This document shows positions 1 to 10,110 of a stretch of DNA of 64,000 nucleotides, in pieces. A model generated the notes under the pieces. The model was not told the DNA's origin and made no database searches. It saw only the letters and a list, made by a program, of their open reading frames with translations. Source of the stretch: Pochonia chlamydosporia 170 (Eukaryota; Ascomycota; Sordariomycetes; Hypocreales; Clavicipitaceae). The stretch is from contig NC_035796.1 in NCBI RefSeq assembly GCF_001653235.2, positions 2,914,001-2,978,000 of the forward strand, in the 5' to 3' direction. The position numbers and the translations under genes were made by a program. Each line of letters starts with the position of its first letter. The stretch's first letter is position 1.

Positions 1-946
1 GGCCTGCAGCCAATTGCTGCATTGCAGCAGTTCCTCGACGCTTACTGGCCCTTCTGGACAGATGTGTCTTGCCTCAGCGGCATTGGTCCCAACAATGCGG
101 AACTGAACTTTAGAAGGGTGCGAGAAAGCAGGTACTGGCCAGTGCCCACGGATCGGAGCATTGAATGTCTGGCAGACCTGGTCCAAACTTTTTTTTTGGG
201 GAGTTATTTATGATTTTTTCTTTCTCGTTTTTGACTCCAGCCGATTTTTGAGGTCGAGCTTGATGTATTTGATGTGATTGTCAGCTAGTCCATGGGTTGC
301 GTCCGGTGGCCACGCAGCTAAATCTCCGTTGTGTATGGAGAAGCGCATGGAGAAAAAAAAAAAAACAGAACCAGACCAAAAAAACTCTTCCAAAATCCCG
401 GGCCACGAGACGGCGCCACCGTCAGTATCTTCTTGTCTATTGTTCCCACGTCTTTGCCGACTCCGCTATGGAGTAGTCAAGTCTGGTCACTTGGCTGCCA
501 TGCACTCACCCCCGGTCTGGTCAAATACTGTGAAAGTCTGGTCTGGTCTGCCGATGCGGTTCCAGGGACTAGCGAGATTCACTTTGTCCCGATAAACCCC
601 AGGCTTGACTCATTTTCCCTTTTAAACAACACCCCCCATCACATCGTCTCTTCCCACTCTTGACCATTCTGCATCTTTCCAATTGCATTCCATCATCCTT
701 CTGGGGAACATTAAACTCGATTGACCTTACATACCTTGTAAGCCCCCAAGTGCTGTCATTGGTCTTGCGTAGTCCGAAAGCGGTAATTGTACTGAGACAT
801 TCACTTAGAGAATCCGTATCCCGAGAGACCACCACCAAAACTCAAAAATCTCAGTCAACACCTCATTTTGCCACGCAACGCCCTTCTCTTTTTGTTGCTC
901 TCAAAACGCCAGACATAGTCAAGTCTTCTCTCCAAACACAATCGCA
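1..946. other. 5' flank of the aminotransferase gene
   Basis: No supportable gene is seen here. The stretch holds an A-rich run (about 349-365), copies of a TCTGGTC motif crowded between about 480 and 552, one CCAGACCA at 371-378, and a pyrimidine-rich leader just before the start codon at 947. A short open frame at the left edge (22-213) has no recognisable content. Confidence 0.5.
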
Positions 947-2278
947 ATGGCCCCCTCCGCTGTTTCCCAACAGGATGTCAACCTGACTGCCGCCGCCATC
1001 CAGCGCAAGGAGGCTTCCATCTCCAATGGTGACAACGCTCAAAAGGCTCCCCTTGATGCCTCAAAGCTCACCTACACTCTGACCAAGGCGCCTCGTCCAG
1101 TCCCCGATGAGGCCGTTGCCAATTCTGGTGACGAGACAATTGCCACTGACCACATGGTCACTGCTACCTGGAAGGCTTCAACCGGCTGGGGCACTCCCGA
1201 ACTGAAGCCATACGGTCCATTGAGCCTCATGCCTACTGCCTCCTGCTTGCACTACGCCACCGAGTGCTTCGAGGGTCTCAAGGTCTTCCGTGGTTACGAT
1301 GGAAAGCTGCGTGTCTTCCGCCCCGACCGCAACTGCGCCCGTATGGTCATGTCCGCTGGACGCATCTCCCTGCCCGTCTTCGAGCCCGCCGAGCTCGAGA
1401 AGCTCATGATCGCTCTTTTGTCTGTTGACGGCACCAAATGGCTGCCCAAGGAACGCCCCGGCAACTACCTCTATATTCGCCCTACTCTCATCGGTACCCA
1501 GTCCCAGCTCGGTGTCCAGGCCCCCAAGGAGGCTATGCTCTACATCATTGTCACCTTCTTGCCTCGCCTGGACTCTCCTCCCGGCGGCATGCGTCTTCAC
1601 ACCTCCCCCGAGGACATGGTTCGTGCCTGGGTTGGTGGATTCGGCTACGCCAAGGTTGGCGCAAACTATGGCCCTTCTTTGATGGCCACCCAGGATGCTC
1701 GCCGTCGTGGATTCCACCAGATTCTCTGGCTGTATGGCCAGCAGGGCGAGTGCACCGAGGCCGGCGCCAGCAACTTCTTCGTCCTCTGGAAGCGCAAGGA
1801 TGGCAAGAAGGAGCTCATCACTGCCCCATTGGACGATAAGCTGATCCTGGACGGTGTTACTCGCCGCAGCTGTTTGGATATTGCCCGCGAGAGACTGGCG
1901 GGTGAGATTGAGGTTACCGAGCGCAAGTACACTATTGATGAGCTTTTCGAGGCTGATGCCGAGGGACGCATCCTCGAATCTTTTGCTGCTGGCACTGCTG
2001 TAAGTTTTCCCCCTCCCCATTTTGCAGGTCTGGCGATGATGACGGATGGTGCGAAACTTGTACAAAAAACATGGCAGCTAACCAAGTTGGTTTCTTTATA
2101 GTACTTTGTCTGTGCCGTCTCTCAAATCCACCACCGCGGCAAGGATATCAACATCCCTATGGGCCCCGAGGGCAAAGCTGGCGAAATCACTACCAAGCTC
2201 AAGACCTGGGTCGGCGATATTATGTACGGCCGTGAGCAACACGAGTGGGGTGTTGTTATCCCTGAGAAGGAACAGTAA
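947..2278 (+). CDS. BAT1: Branched-chain amino acid aminotransferase
   Basis: This PLP enzyme (fold type IV) transfers the amino group between leucine, isoleucine or valine and 2-oxoglutarate. It is the last step of branched-chain amino acid synthesis and the first of breakdown. Two exons, 947-1999 and 2102-2278, are separated by a GTAAGT...TAG intron (2000-2101); the spliced protein is 409 residues. The PLP lysine lies in AKVGANYG (about residue 236), and TEAGASNFF supplies the cofactor-phosphate site. The C-terminal exon carries the conserved GREQHEWGVVI ending. The N-terminus is not clearly a mitochondrial presequence, so compartment is undecided. Codon use is strongly biased to C/G endings, suggesting high expression. 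A poly(A) signal follows at 2346-2351. Confidence 0.96.
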
Positions 2279-2700
2279 TTTTGGGCACCGAATTTTCCGC
2301 ATTGCGTCACAAAAGGGAAACGGAAAGGATGTTCCCGTGCTTTGAAATAAAGAAGAGTGAAGCGATTCACGGATTTCTTTCTTCTTTTTTTTAGTTTTCG
2401 TTGTTGGGAAACGATGACATGTTTCTTTTGCTATTTACGGATCGCTTTTAGATCGTTGGCGACTTTTTTTTCTGTCTTGGTTCCCCACGACTTGGAGTTT
2501 GGCGAAACACTGATGATCCGGTTGGTTGTTGTTGCATTAGCATGATGTTATAGATGTGCAATGATACAGATGAGATTTAATCACATTACGCATTGTCCTT
2601 GTGGCTGCGATTTTTAATTATCATTACTGGAACTGGTGTGATGTTTATGGTGCATTGAGGGTCCTGCTTGTTCTGGACGCAAGTGAACAAGACACTGGAG
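2279..2700. other. Intergenic, convergent 3' ends
   Basis: This stretch separates two genes whose 3' ends face each other. It is T-rich and holds the aminotransferase 3' UTR with AATAAA at 2346-2351. Nothing else is seen. Confidence 0.5.
2346..2351 (+). terminator. Poly(A) signal of the aminotransferase gene
   Basis: A perfect AATAAA lies 68 nt past the stop codon, the usual distance for a fungal 3' processing signal. Confidence 0.5.
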
Positions 2701-3542
2701 CTAGTCTGCCATCATGGCCTGCATCATCTTATGAGATTCTTTCCACATCAAATCGCGATATTCCTACACTAATTAGTATTGGTTAGACGACTCGACGTCG
2801 GACCACTCACCTTGTCCATTTGCTCAATATCAGCAGTCTTGTCTCTTACAATCCCGTCAATCTCGCCGGTTAGTGCCTCCATGTTCTCTTTCACATTTGA
2901 ATCATCACTGCCGGCGGGCACCTCCAGAATTTCTGCTTCTTGTTCAGTGCAAGCAATCCATTCCTTGTTGAGGAATTGTAGTTCTTTTTCCGCGGTGGAT
3001 ATCTTATCCTGTAGTAACGACAAGTGCTTCTGAATTGTTCCCTTGGGAAATCGCTTGGAGTGGCATAGGGTTGCAGATAGAGGATAGGTAATGTTCCCAT
3101 AGAGGGCAGCAGTGACACTTAATGTCGATACGGATTCGGCGTGGAACGCATTGATTTGGTCGGAAATGACGTCGTGGACGTTCTTGAGTTTAGACATCGC
3201 CAACTTGTATGTTTCTTCGCCCGAACGAGCAAACGTTTCTGAACAGCTTATTTAGCGTGGAGATGTGCCATCTGAGGTTTGCAACCTACCATCTAGTTTG
3301 TCCATAATGGCTCGTCCGGCATCTGAAGTGCAAGGTATTCCGGAACCAGTGGTGGCAGAGAATGCACTCCGTAGCTGGCGGTAGATATCATTGTGGTTGG
3401 GATACGACTCAGCAGAAGACGGGCCGTGGAAAGCTGGGAATGGGTCTTCGCTGCAAAGTCTAGCGCGGAGAGTGGAAATTGCCTTGTCGGCGGCGGTAGA
3501 GGAGCTTCCGTCGCGAGGAGAATCGGCGTGTACTGGTGACAT
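2701..3542 (-). CDS. Coiled-coil protein of unknown function
   Basis: Three exons on the minus strand, 3542-3290, 3238-2811 and 2763-2701, give 247 residues with clean phases. The introns (51 and 47 nt) have GTAGGT and GTGAGT donors. The N-terminus (about 1-25) is Ser/Asp-rich. The second half is Glu/Lys-rich and probably coiled-coil (about residues 145-235), ending in the Met-rich tail MMQAMMAD. I recognise no catalytic motif. The length and coiled coil would fit a subunit of a cytoskeletal, kinetochore or vesicle-tethering complex, but that is speculation. It lies 296 nt downstream of, and in the same orientation as, the decarboxylase gene. Confidence 0.75.
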
Positions 3543-3838
3543 GGCGATCGAAGCTGATGGATGATGATTTGGCGTGTTGGAGATTATGCTCTGGAGAATG
3601 TGAGGGTGAAGTGAAGGTGTCTGGTCTGATAGAAGTCGGCCGTACAGGAGAGCAAGTGCATGCTGTCTGGTGTCTGGCTCTGCTCCGGAGAGAGACAGCT
3701 GGCAAGCAGTTGTCGTCGCAATTTGCAGTTGGCACAGAGCCCAGACGACATCGGGAACGATTGACGACTTGACACTCGTGCGTCCAACTACAGGTCTGGT
3801 ACCATCAATGGATATTTTATTCCTTCTTATAACCACAC

Positions 3839-4570
3839 TCATGCTCTTAAATCTGCCGTACTTTCCAAGCCCAACTTGTCCTCGGCCACCGACACAATGA
3901 CTTGCCATTCGACCATGGCACCCTCACCAACATCGTTGCACGCAAGATTCTTGGACACGGGCGTCAATACTTCCACCCAGCCATCATCACCGCCCCAATC
4001 CTGTTCCAACGTCTTGACATGTTTCGCAGTAAGCGGGTTCCTCCACATGGCAGTGTTCATGGCCGGCGCCACGACAATCTTCTTTTTGAGGCCGTCGATG
4101 GACCCGTCATGATCCCAGGCCCTCACAACGCTGAGCAACAAATTATCGCATATCCCTGCTACCATCTTGGCCATGGTATTCGCGCTGAGGGGTACAATCA
4201 TGAGAAGGTCCGCCCATCTGCGTAGCTCAATGTGCAAGATTGGAGCGCCCCGTGTCCATGGCCTCGTCCATTCGGCGGCGTCTGTGTATATGCCATCAAC
4301 GTTGGGTAGACGTCGTACTTCAGCGAGCGTGGGCTGTTCGTGGGACTGGCCGCTGAGAAAATGCTCAGCCGAGCCGGTGAGAATGAGGCGGATGGAGAGA
4401 TTGCTATGGTAGGCCAGGCCGTTGATGATGTTGGCAATTTTGATGGTGGCCACAGAGCCGGAGACGGCTAGGAGGAGATGCTTTTTGCCGTCTTTGCGTG
4501 CAAGGGAGACGTTGCCGGCGGCAGAGTTGTCTGCTTGGCTGTCGGGACCATTCCTTGATGCTTGTAACAT
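3839..4570 (-). CDS. CAB3: Phosphopantothenoylcysteine decarboxylase (HAL3/CAB3 family)
   Basis: This FMN-dependent HFCD-family enzyme decarboxylates 4'-phosphopantothenoyl-cysteine to phosphopantetheine in coenzyme A synthesis. The intronless frame encodes 243 residues. The catalytic His is in HIELRRWAD (His113), the substrate-clamp motif is PAMNTAMW (169-176), and the catalytic Cys is in LACNDVGEG (Cys211); all key residues are present. The VSGSVATIK segment near residue 37 is the flavin-binding loop. Yeast relatives Hal3/Vhs3 add long acidic tails and regulate Ppz1; this compact form lacks such tails and looks purely enzymatic. It is divergent from the glutaredoxin gene across 554 nt. Confidence 0.95.
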   Translation of the reverse strand: MLQASRNGPDSQADNSAAGNVSLARKDGKKHLLLAVSGSVATIKIANIINGLAYHSNLSIRLILTGSAEHFLSGQSHEQPTLAEVRRLPNVDGIYTDAAEWTRPWTRGAPILHIELRRWADLLMIVPLSANTMAKMVAGICDNLLLSVVRAWDHDGSIDGLKKKIVVAPAMNTAMWRNPLTAKHVKTLEQDWGGDDGWVEVLTPVSKNLACNDVGEGAMVEWQVIVSVAEDKLGLESTADLRA

Positions 4571-5124
4571 GATGCTGATGATGTCGATGGACTCTGAGCT
4601 AGTTGCAGTGAGTGCTTACACCAGTGACCAGAGGATTTGATGAGATGGGACCTTCGGAGGGAGCCGAACCCGTTTAGTTTCTGTCCTGTGGGTGATATGG
4701 GTTATGTTGATGCTGTTTTGAGCAATTTGACGTTGACTCTACAACCTAGATGCACTGCAGCAGTATTCTCATATCTTCAAGTGAGCAATGAAAGCAGATT
4801 TGGCGTGTTCCTCACGCCCGAAGCCTAAGGTAAGTCTAAGTTGAGTGGGCTCAAGCCGTTTCAAGGTGCCATTTGGCTGAGGAGCTTGTCAGTGGGGTGC
4901 TGTTGGCCGTTAGTTGGATTACATGAGAAGTGATTGGTCAGCTTTTTGCCTCTCACATTATTACATCACACCAGCCCGGCTCCGGCTTTTGTCGACTGGT
5001 TTGGCAGTTGAGTGGCAGCATTGATGATTTCGCCATTTTTCTGCTACACAATCGACCTTGACAGCTTCAACAACGCCACTCCTTCACAGCCCATTGCAAA
5101 TCAATCAGTCGGCATTAGAGAGCC
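4571..5124. other. Divergent promoter region (decarboxylase / glutaredoxin)
   Basis: This 554 nt stretch separates two divergently transcribed genes and should hold both promoters. I see no strong repeat, TATA box or other feature in it. Confidence 0.45.
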
Positions 5125-5660
5125 ATGTTTTCCCGAAGCGTTGCATCCGTACGTACCAAATTCCAGAGCCTACTGCCCTGTTTTCTCACCACTTTTTAAC
5201 ATGAGCACGCATCTAGAATATCTTGCGGCAGGCCTCTCGCCCAGCTGTCCGAGCGCCCGTCTCCTTCCGAGCTCCCATCTCGCCGCTAACGCCCTTCCAA
5301 ATCCGTCTCCTGTCCGACACAACTCGCTCTGCCATCGACAAGGCCGTCGCTTCGGCCCCTGTTGTGCTGTTCATGAAGGGAACTCCCGAGATGCCCCAGT
5401 GCGGCTTCTCCGCCACTGTCATCAAGATCCTCGGCATGCAGGGCGTCAACCCGGAAAAGTTTGCCGCCTTTAACGTCCTCGAGGACTCGGAGCTTCGCGA
5501 GGGTATCAAGGAGTATTCTGACTGGCCGACTATCCCCCAGCTGTACGTGGACAAGGAGTTTGTCGGCGGCTGTGATATCCTGAGGACGATGCATACAAAT
5601 GGCGAGTTGGCCAAGTTTTTCGAGGATAAGGAGGTCCTGGTCTTGGAGGGCGATGCCTAG
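5125..5660 (+). CDS. GRX5: Mitochondrial monothiol glutaredoxin
   Basis: A CGFS-type glutaredoxin that relays Fe-S clusters in the mitochondrial matrix. A 24-nt first exon (5125-5148) joins 5217-5660 after a 68-nt intron (GTACGT...TAG), giving 155 residues. The spliced N-terminus begins [17 protein letters not shown] and continues Arg/Ala/Ser-rich without acidic residues for about 40 residues, a typical mitochondrial presequence. Starting at the first Met inside exon 2 would lose part of it. The active site is MPQCGFSA, followed by the WPTIPQLY cis-proline and GGCDI glutathione-binding segments. Length and motifs match Grx5 closely. Confidence 0.95.
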
Positions 5661-5862
5661 ATCTTCATGATGGGGACGTCAAGAAAAAAGAAAATGTACC
5701 CTGTGTGACGATTTAGATGGCTTGGGGACCGTGTACGATATATATACATTGACTGTGATACCAGGTCGAATATAGGCAGGCTCAATATATTATAACTATC
5801 AATCTAGTTTTTGCCAACCTTCAAGTTGTGTTGGCTTGGATATTTTGTGAAAAAGGGCAAGT

Positions 5863-7906
5863 TTACAGAGGATATGCGGCACCATCAGCTCGCATATCAC
5901 TTCCTGCGGACCAAATGCCCGTCCCCTCCACGGGATCAACTACATAACGAATAACCTGGCCGCGACCAAACAATCCTCTTCCGGTACCAGAAACCACACT
6001 TACTTGGTGACCTAGCTTTTTCAACCCCTCGATGGTCTCCTCTGGCATGCCCTCTTCCACATTTACAGTCCAGTCGATTCCCTCGCCACTCTCGGGCAGA
6101 CCGCCACCGATGCAGATTCTGGGAGCATCAAGAGCCTGTTGGGGGTTCAATTGGCCCACGAGCTGACCTAGAAGGACCTGAACATGGCCCTGAGGCTGCA
6201 TGAACCCTCCCATAACGCCGAACGAGGAGTGCAGCGACCCGTCTCGTAGGTTGGTTACCATTCCGGGAATGATGGTATGGTATGGCCTCTTTCTGGGCTC
6301 AATCTTGTTTGGATGGTCTGCATCCAGTGAGAAGTTGGCTCCTCGGTTCTGTAGTGTGAATCCACAGCCCTTGGGGATGATGCTGGTTCCGAAACCCGCG
6401 TAGTTGGAATTGATGAAGGAAGCAGCGTTGCCTTGAGAGTCAGTGACGGTGAAATATACAGTGTCACTGCTGGACAAGGCGGGCGAAACGAATGGGGGAT
6501 CGCCGTGATCATGCACCTGGACTGCCTTTGTGGGATCAAAGAGTTTAGCTCGCTGGGCAAGATACTCTTGCGAGATCAACCCTTGAACAGGTACCTTGGT
6601 GACGTTTGGATCCGTGACGAACCAGCTGCCATCCGCAAAGCCCAGTCTCAGCGCTTCTATAATGGCGTGCAGGTAAGGGGCTGAGTTGAAGTCTTCTGGC
6701 CTAAACGTAGGGATCTTGCCCTGTTTCTCCAATTCTTGAATTATGCCGAGGGCCATCAAGGCGACAATCCCTTGGCCATTGGGAGGATGTTCCCAGAGCT
6801 CCACGCCATCCTCGGAGCCAGCACCTTGACCTTGGAACTTGAGAGAAATGGGCTCGACTGGTTCACTGCCCACTTCTAGATGATGCTTCAAGTCCTCAAG
6901 TTCCAACAAGCCACCTAGGCTTTGCACAACTTTGACTAGTTCTTGGGCAATTCTACCTTCGTAGAAACCTTTCTTTCCTTCCTCGGCGAGAGTGCGGAAC
7001 GTCTTGGCCAAAGTTGGATTCTTCATGATCTCGCCGGCGCGAGGAGCTCGAACGCCACCTTCTGCGTTGGGGTCATTTTTGAGCATTTCAGCAAAGTTGG
7101 GCGATGCCTCTTTGATGCGAGCCTCGGAAACAGACCACTGTATTTGGTGGTATTAGTCAGTATATGAGAGCGGTACAAATGCACGAGTCTGGGGATGCTT
7201 CATAGATGTTAGACGCATAACTTACAGAATGGGCGGCTACTTCAGACACTGGGAACCCCTTCTCGCCAAGTTCGATGGCCGAGGCCAGGATACGCTTCAT
7301 ATCGACTTTGCCGCTGCCAAACCTCTCAACGGCATCGATCCATCCAGCTGCGGCACCGGGAACAGTGACTGCATGGGCACTAGTCTTGGGGATTTCGGCA
7401 CCTCGCTTGCTGTCAGGGAGGTTGAGACCTTTGCGGACGGCATCGAGCGTCGACTTGGCGCCTGCACGGCCAGAGCCGTTCATTGCCTTGACCTGCTTGG
7501 AGGACGCATCCCAGAAGAGGATGAACATGTCGCCACCAATGCCTGTTGAGCATGGCTCTGTCATGTTGAGACCAGCGGCTGCGTTCCGTAGTTAGTGATT
7601 GCTGTGTGAGATGTGCCATTCATATGATGGAGGGTCTTCTCATACCAACTGCCACTGCGGCATCCTTCAGGTTGGGTTAGCATATATTTTGGGTAAAGTT
7701 TGGAGATGAATGTATAGAATCGAGGAAGGAAGCATTCTGGAACATACAACCGCATTACCGCCTGCTCGAAGCACATCAAGACCACATTTCGCCGCGAGTG
7801 GTTGCGTACAGGCGACGATGCCCTCGGTGCTGTGGACGACGCTTCTTCGGGAGGGGAACTTGAAGAGGTCCGGGTTTTGGTAGACGGATGAAGTGGTGAG
7901 TGGCAT
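5863..7906 (-). CDS. Gamma-glutamyltranspeptidase, YwrD-like
   Basis: An Ntn-hydrolase-fold gamma-glutamyltransferase acting on glutathione and related gamma-glutamyl compounds. Four exons (7906-7748, 7664-7646, 7578-7226, 7137-5863) give 601 residues. The second exon is only 19 nt but is needed to read GGNAVDAAVAV. Substrate-loop residues follow in CSTGIGGDMF. The catalytic Thr at the expected self-cleavage point is in SSSDTVYFTV (about Thr403), followed by DSQGNAASF. There is no signal peptide or membrane anchor, unlike vacuolar or plasma-membrane GGTs. The sequence resembles the bacterial YwrD branch, so a cytosolic glutathione hydrolase is likely (inference). It is co-oriented with the downstream-lying D-amino-acid oxidase gene. 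Confidence 0.93.
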
Positions 7907-8789
7907 GATTGTTGACTTTTACTATTCCTATGCCACTATTTCTTCTATGAAAGTGACTAAAAAATGAAGAAACAGAAACGGGAATGTGATGCAAAAGGAA
8001 TGAAATGCGGAATTGGCCTCGGTTACAGATGGAGTGAGGTCTGGTGCAAACAGATTGAGTCGCCCTCTGGTGATTAATGTCCTTTGCCCCCACGTCGAGC
8101 GATCACTTCAATGCTCCATGTTCCCAGCCAGTCGTCAAATGTTTACTTTCCGTTTACTTGGTCCTCTGGTAACTAACGGCGTCTCCCGATTGTGGGGGAA
8201 TTCGGGGAATTTGGGCACCAGAAAAGACTGAGTGATTGGGTCAATCAATCAATTGAGGGGCAACGAGGGGCAACAGTGACGCCGATAATGGACGAAGCAG
8301 AGAGACAGAGGCATTTGGTCAAAGTAAATGGATGACATTGTACTGCAATTTGCCTTCTGTAGACTTGGGCCGACCAGACCAGACGGCATTCCTCCCGCGT
8401 TCATGTTTGTCATTGTCGCCCAAAAAGGAAGTTGGCCTCTTCAACTTGGAGACTTTGCCACGCAAATGGCGAATTATATCCGAGCAAAGACGTTATTTTG
8501 CCCCATCCCTTGGCTTTATTCCAATTGCCCCAGGGGAGGATGCGGTAATTGTCCGATAAACGTGGTGCACATGGATTGTGTTTTCCCGTTGCTGTTCTGC
8601 TCGGGGCGCTTTCGGCGCCGGTTGTGAGGCAGTGTATATTATATGCACAACGTAGGTCACAAACAGCACCCGGCTTTCTTTTCAAATGCTGTCATAAGTT
8701 CTTTGTACGGACATTATGGTCATTTTCAAATAATCCTCGAGCATTACGCAGAGACAATTTGTCTGGAAACACCGTCTAACAAACCCATC
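7907..8789. other. Intergenic with a 10-bp tandem repeat
   Basis: This region lies between the transpeptidase start and the 3' end of the oxidase gene. It contains a perfect tandem pair of GAGGGGCAAC (8255-8274), a short TCAA repeat just before it (about 8241-8252), and one CCAGACCA at 8374-8381. No gene is supported. Confidence 0.5.
8255..8274 (+). repeat. 10-bp tandem duplication
   Basis: Two adjacent perfect copies of GAGGGGCAAC lie about 350 nt upstream of the transpeptidase start. This could be a regulatory element or simple slippage; no function can be assigned. Confidence 0.7.
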
Positions 8790-10110
8790 CTACAGCTTGG
8801 CTTGCGCACTTCTCTCCAACTCCTTCAATATATCATCCACACACGCAACCGCATCAAGTGCCATGCCATATCCAGCTTGGAATCCAGTGCCACCAGCACC
8901 ATAGTTGTGAACAAGAACTCGCTTGGACCCCCCGACAGATATACTATCTCTTTCAACTCGTGCTCCACCTTCGCGGGATGGTCTGGCGCCTGCAAAGACT
9001 GCCAGAATCTCACAAGGACCGTCTCGCAGCTCTTGTGGGCGAAGTTCCTTTGTACGACTCACTATCGAGTCCGTTTCGTGGCCATACGTCGAGGGGTCAC
9101 TACCAAGAAAGATACGATTAACACACTCGGACTGTTTTACGTGAAAGTCGGATACGAACCTGTTGCCCTTTTGCATGAATCCACCCAGGATCACATTTCC
9201 ATTTGACTGCGGTCTCGGAATAATGTAGGTTTCATAATCTCGGCCATGGCGCATCACATTCTTGCGCATCATTGGTGCTCGTGCTAGAACAACTTGGCCG
9301 CGGGTAGGGAAGCACTTGCTATCCTCTACTCCTGGCAGAGTCTTGGCCGCATTGCCAGTGCAGTTAAAGACGAGTCGGGTCCGTGGACTGGCATAAGCCG
9401 CTTGGATGCTGGGCAGCTTTTGTCGAACGAAACGTACTCCGTAGTGGTCTTTGAGCAAAGAATAGAGATATATGAGATGTTTAGGGGCGTTGACGGTTAC
9501 AGAAGTACACGTCATGCCGAATTCGACGCCCTGGGGTAGGTCTTGCTTCGGGGTGACTTTGAACTGAACAGTGTTAGCTTTCTCTGACCAGTTTTCTTGG
9601 CACAGGGCGGATAAAAGGCGTACATCCTCGAGATACTGCGAAATAGACTTGATCTTGTCATGAGGAGTGTTGGCATCCCAGTACTCCACGGATTGCGTTT
9701 TTGATACGAATGACTCGGCTTCATTGTGCGTGGCCAAGTTCATTAGATGGGCGTAACCCAATTGATCCCATCGAAGAGCTTTTTGGTCGCTCCCAGATAT
9801 ACATGAAAGGTTGCATCCAGCCCTAGACATTCACAAGTTAGTCCAGGCTCATTATGAGTGTCCTTACTCCCCCGATTAGAGACACATACCATGGAGAAGT
9901 GTATGAAGGCGAAGTATCACCTGGGAGATGTTCGGCGACTATTGTAATCTGCCTGCCCAATCCACGCTTGGAAAGGACAAGGGCGACGTCAAGGCCAATA
10001 ATACCCGCGCTGGGGCCTAATGTCAATATCTTATGGAGCACCGTGTATCATGAAGAACAGACTTGAGCTCACCCCACAATCACGATTGTATCTGCCGAAG
10101 AGGAAGCCAT
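8790..10110 (-). CDS. D-amino-acid oxidase, peroxisomal
   Basis: An FAD-dependent oxidase converting D-amino acids to 2-oxo acids, ammonia and hydrogen peroxide. Three exons (10110-10073, 10009-9890, 9822-8790) give 396 residues. Splicing at the second possible acceptor (CCCCAG) restores the dinucleotide-binding motif IVIVGAGIIGLDVAL at residues 9-23. The second junction restores the conserved TSPWAGCN segment. YIIPRP holds the substrate-carboxylate Arg, and NYGAGGTGFQ is the C-terminal FAD loop. The protein ends in -AKL, a good peroxisomal targeting signal type 1, which fits the peroxide-producing reaction. D-aspartate oxidase is the main alternative, as specificity cannot be read from sequence alone. 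Confidence 0.94.
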
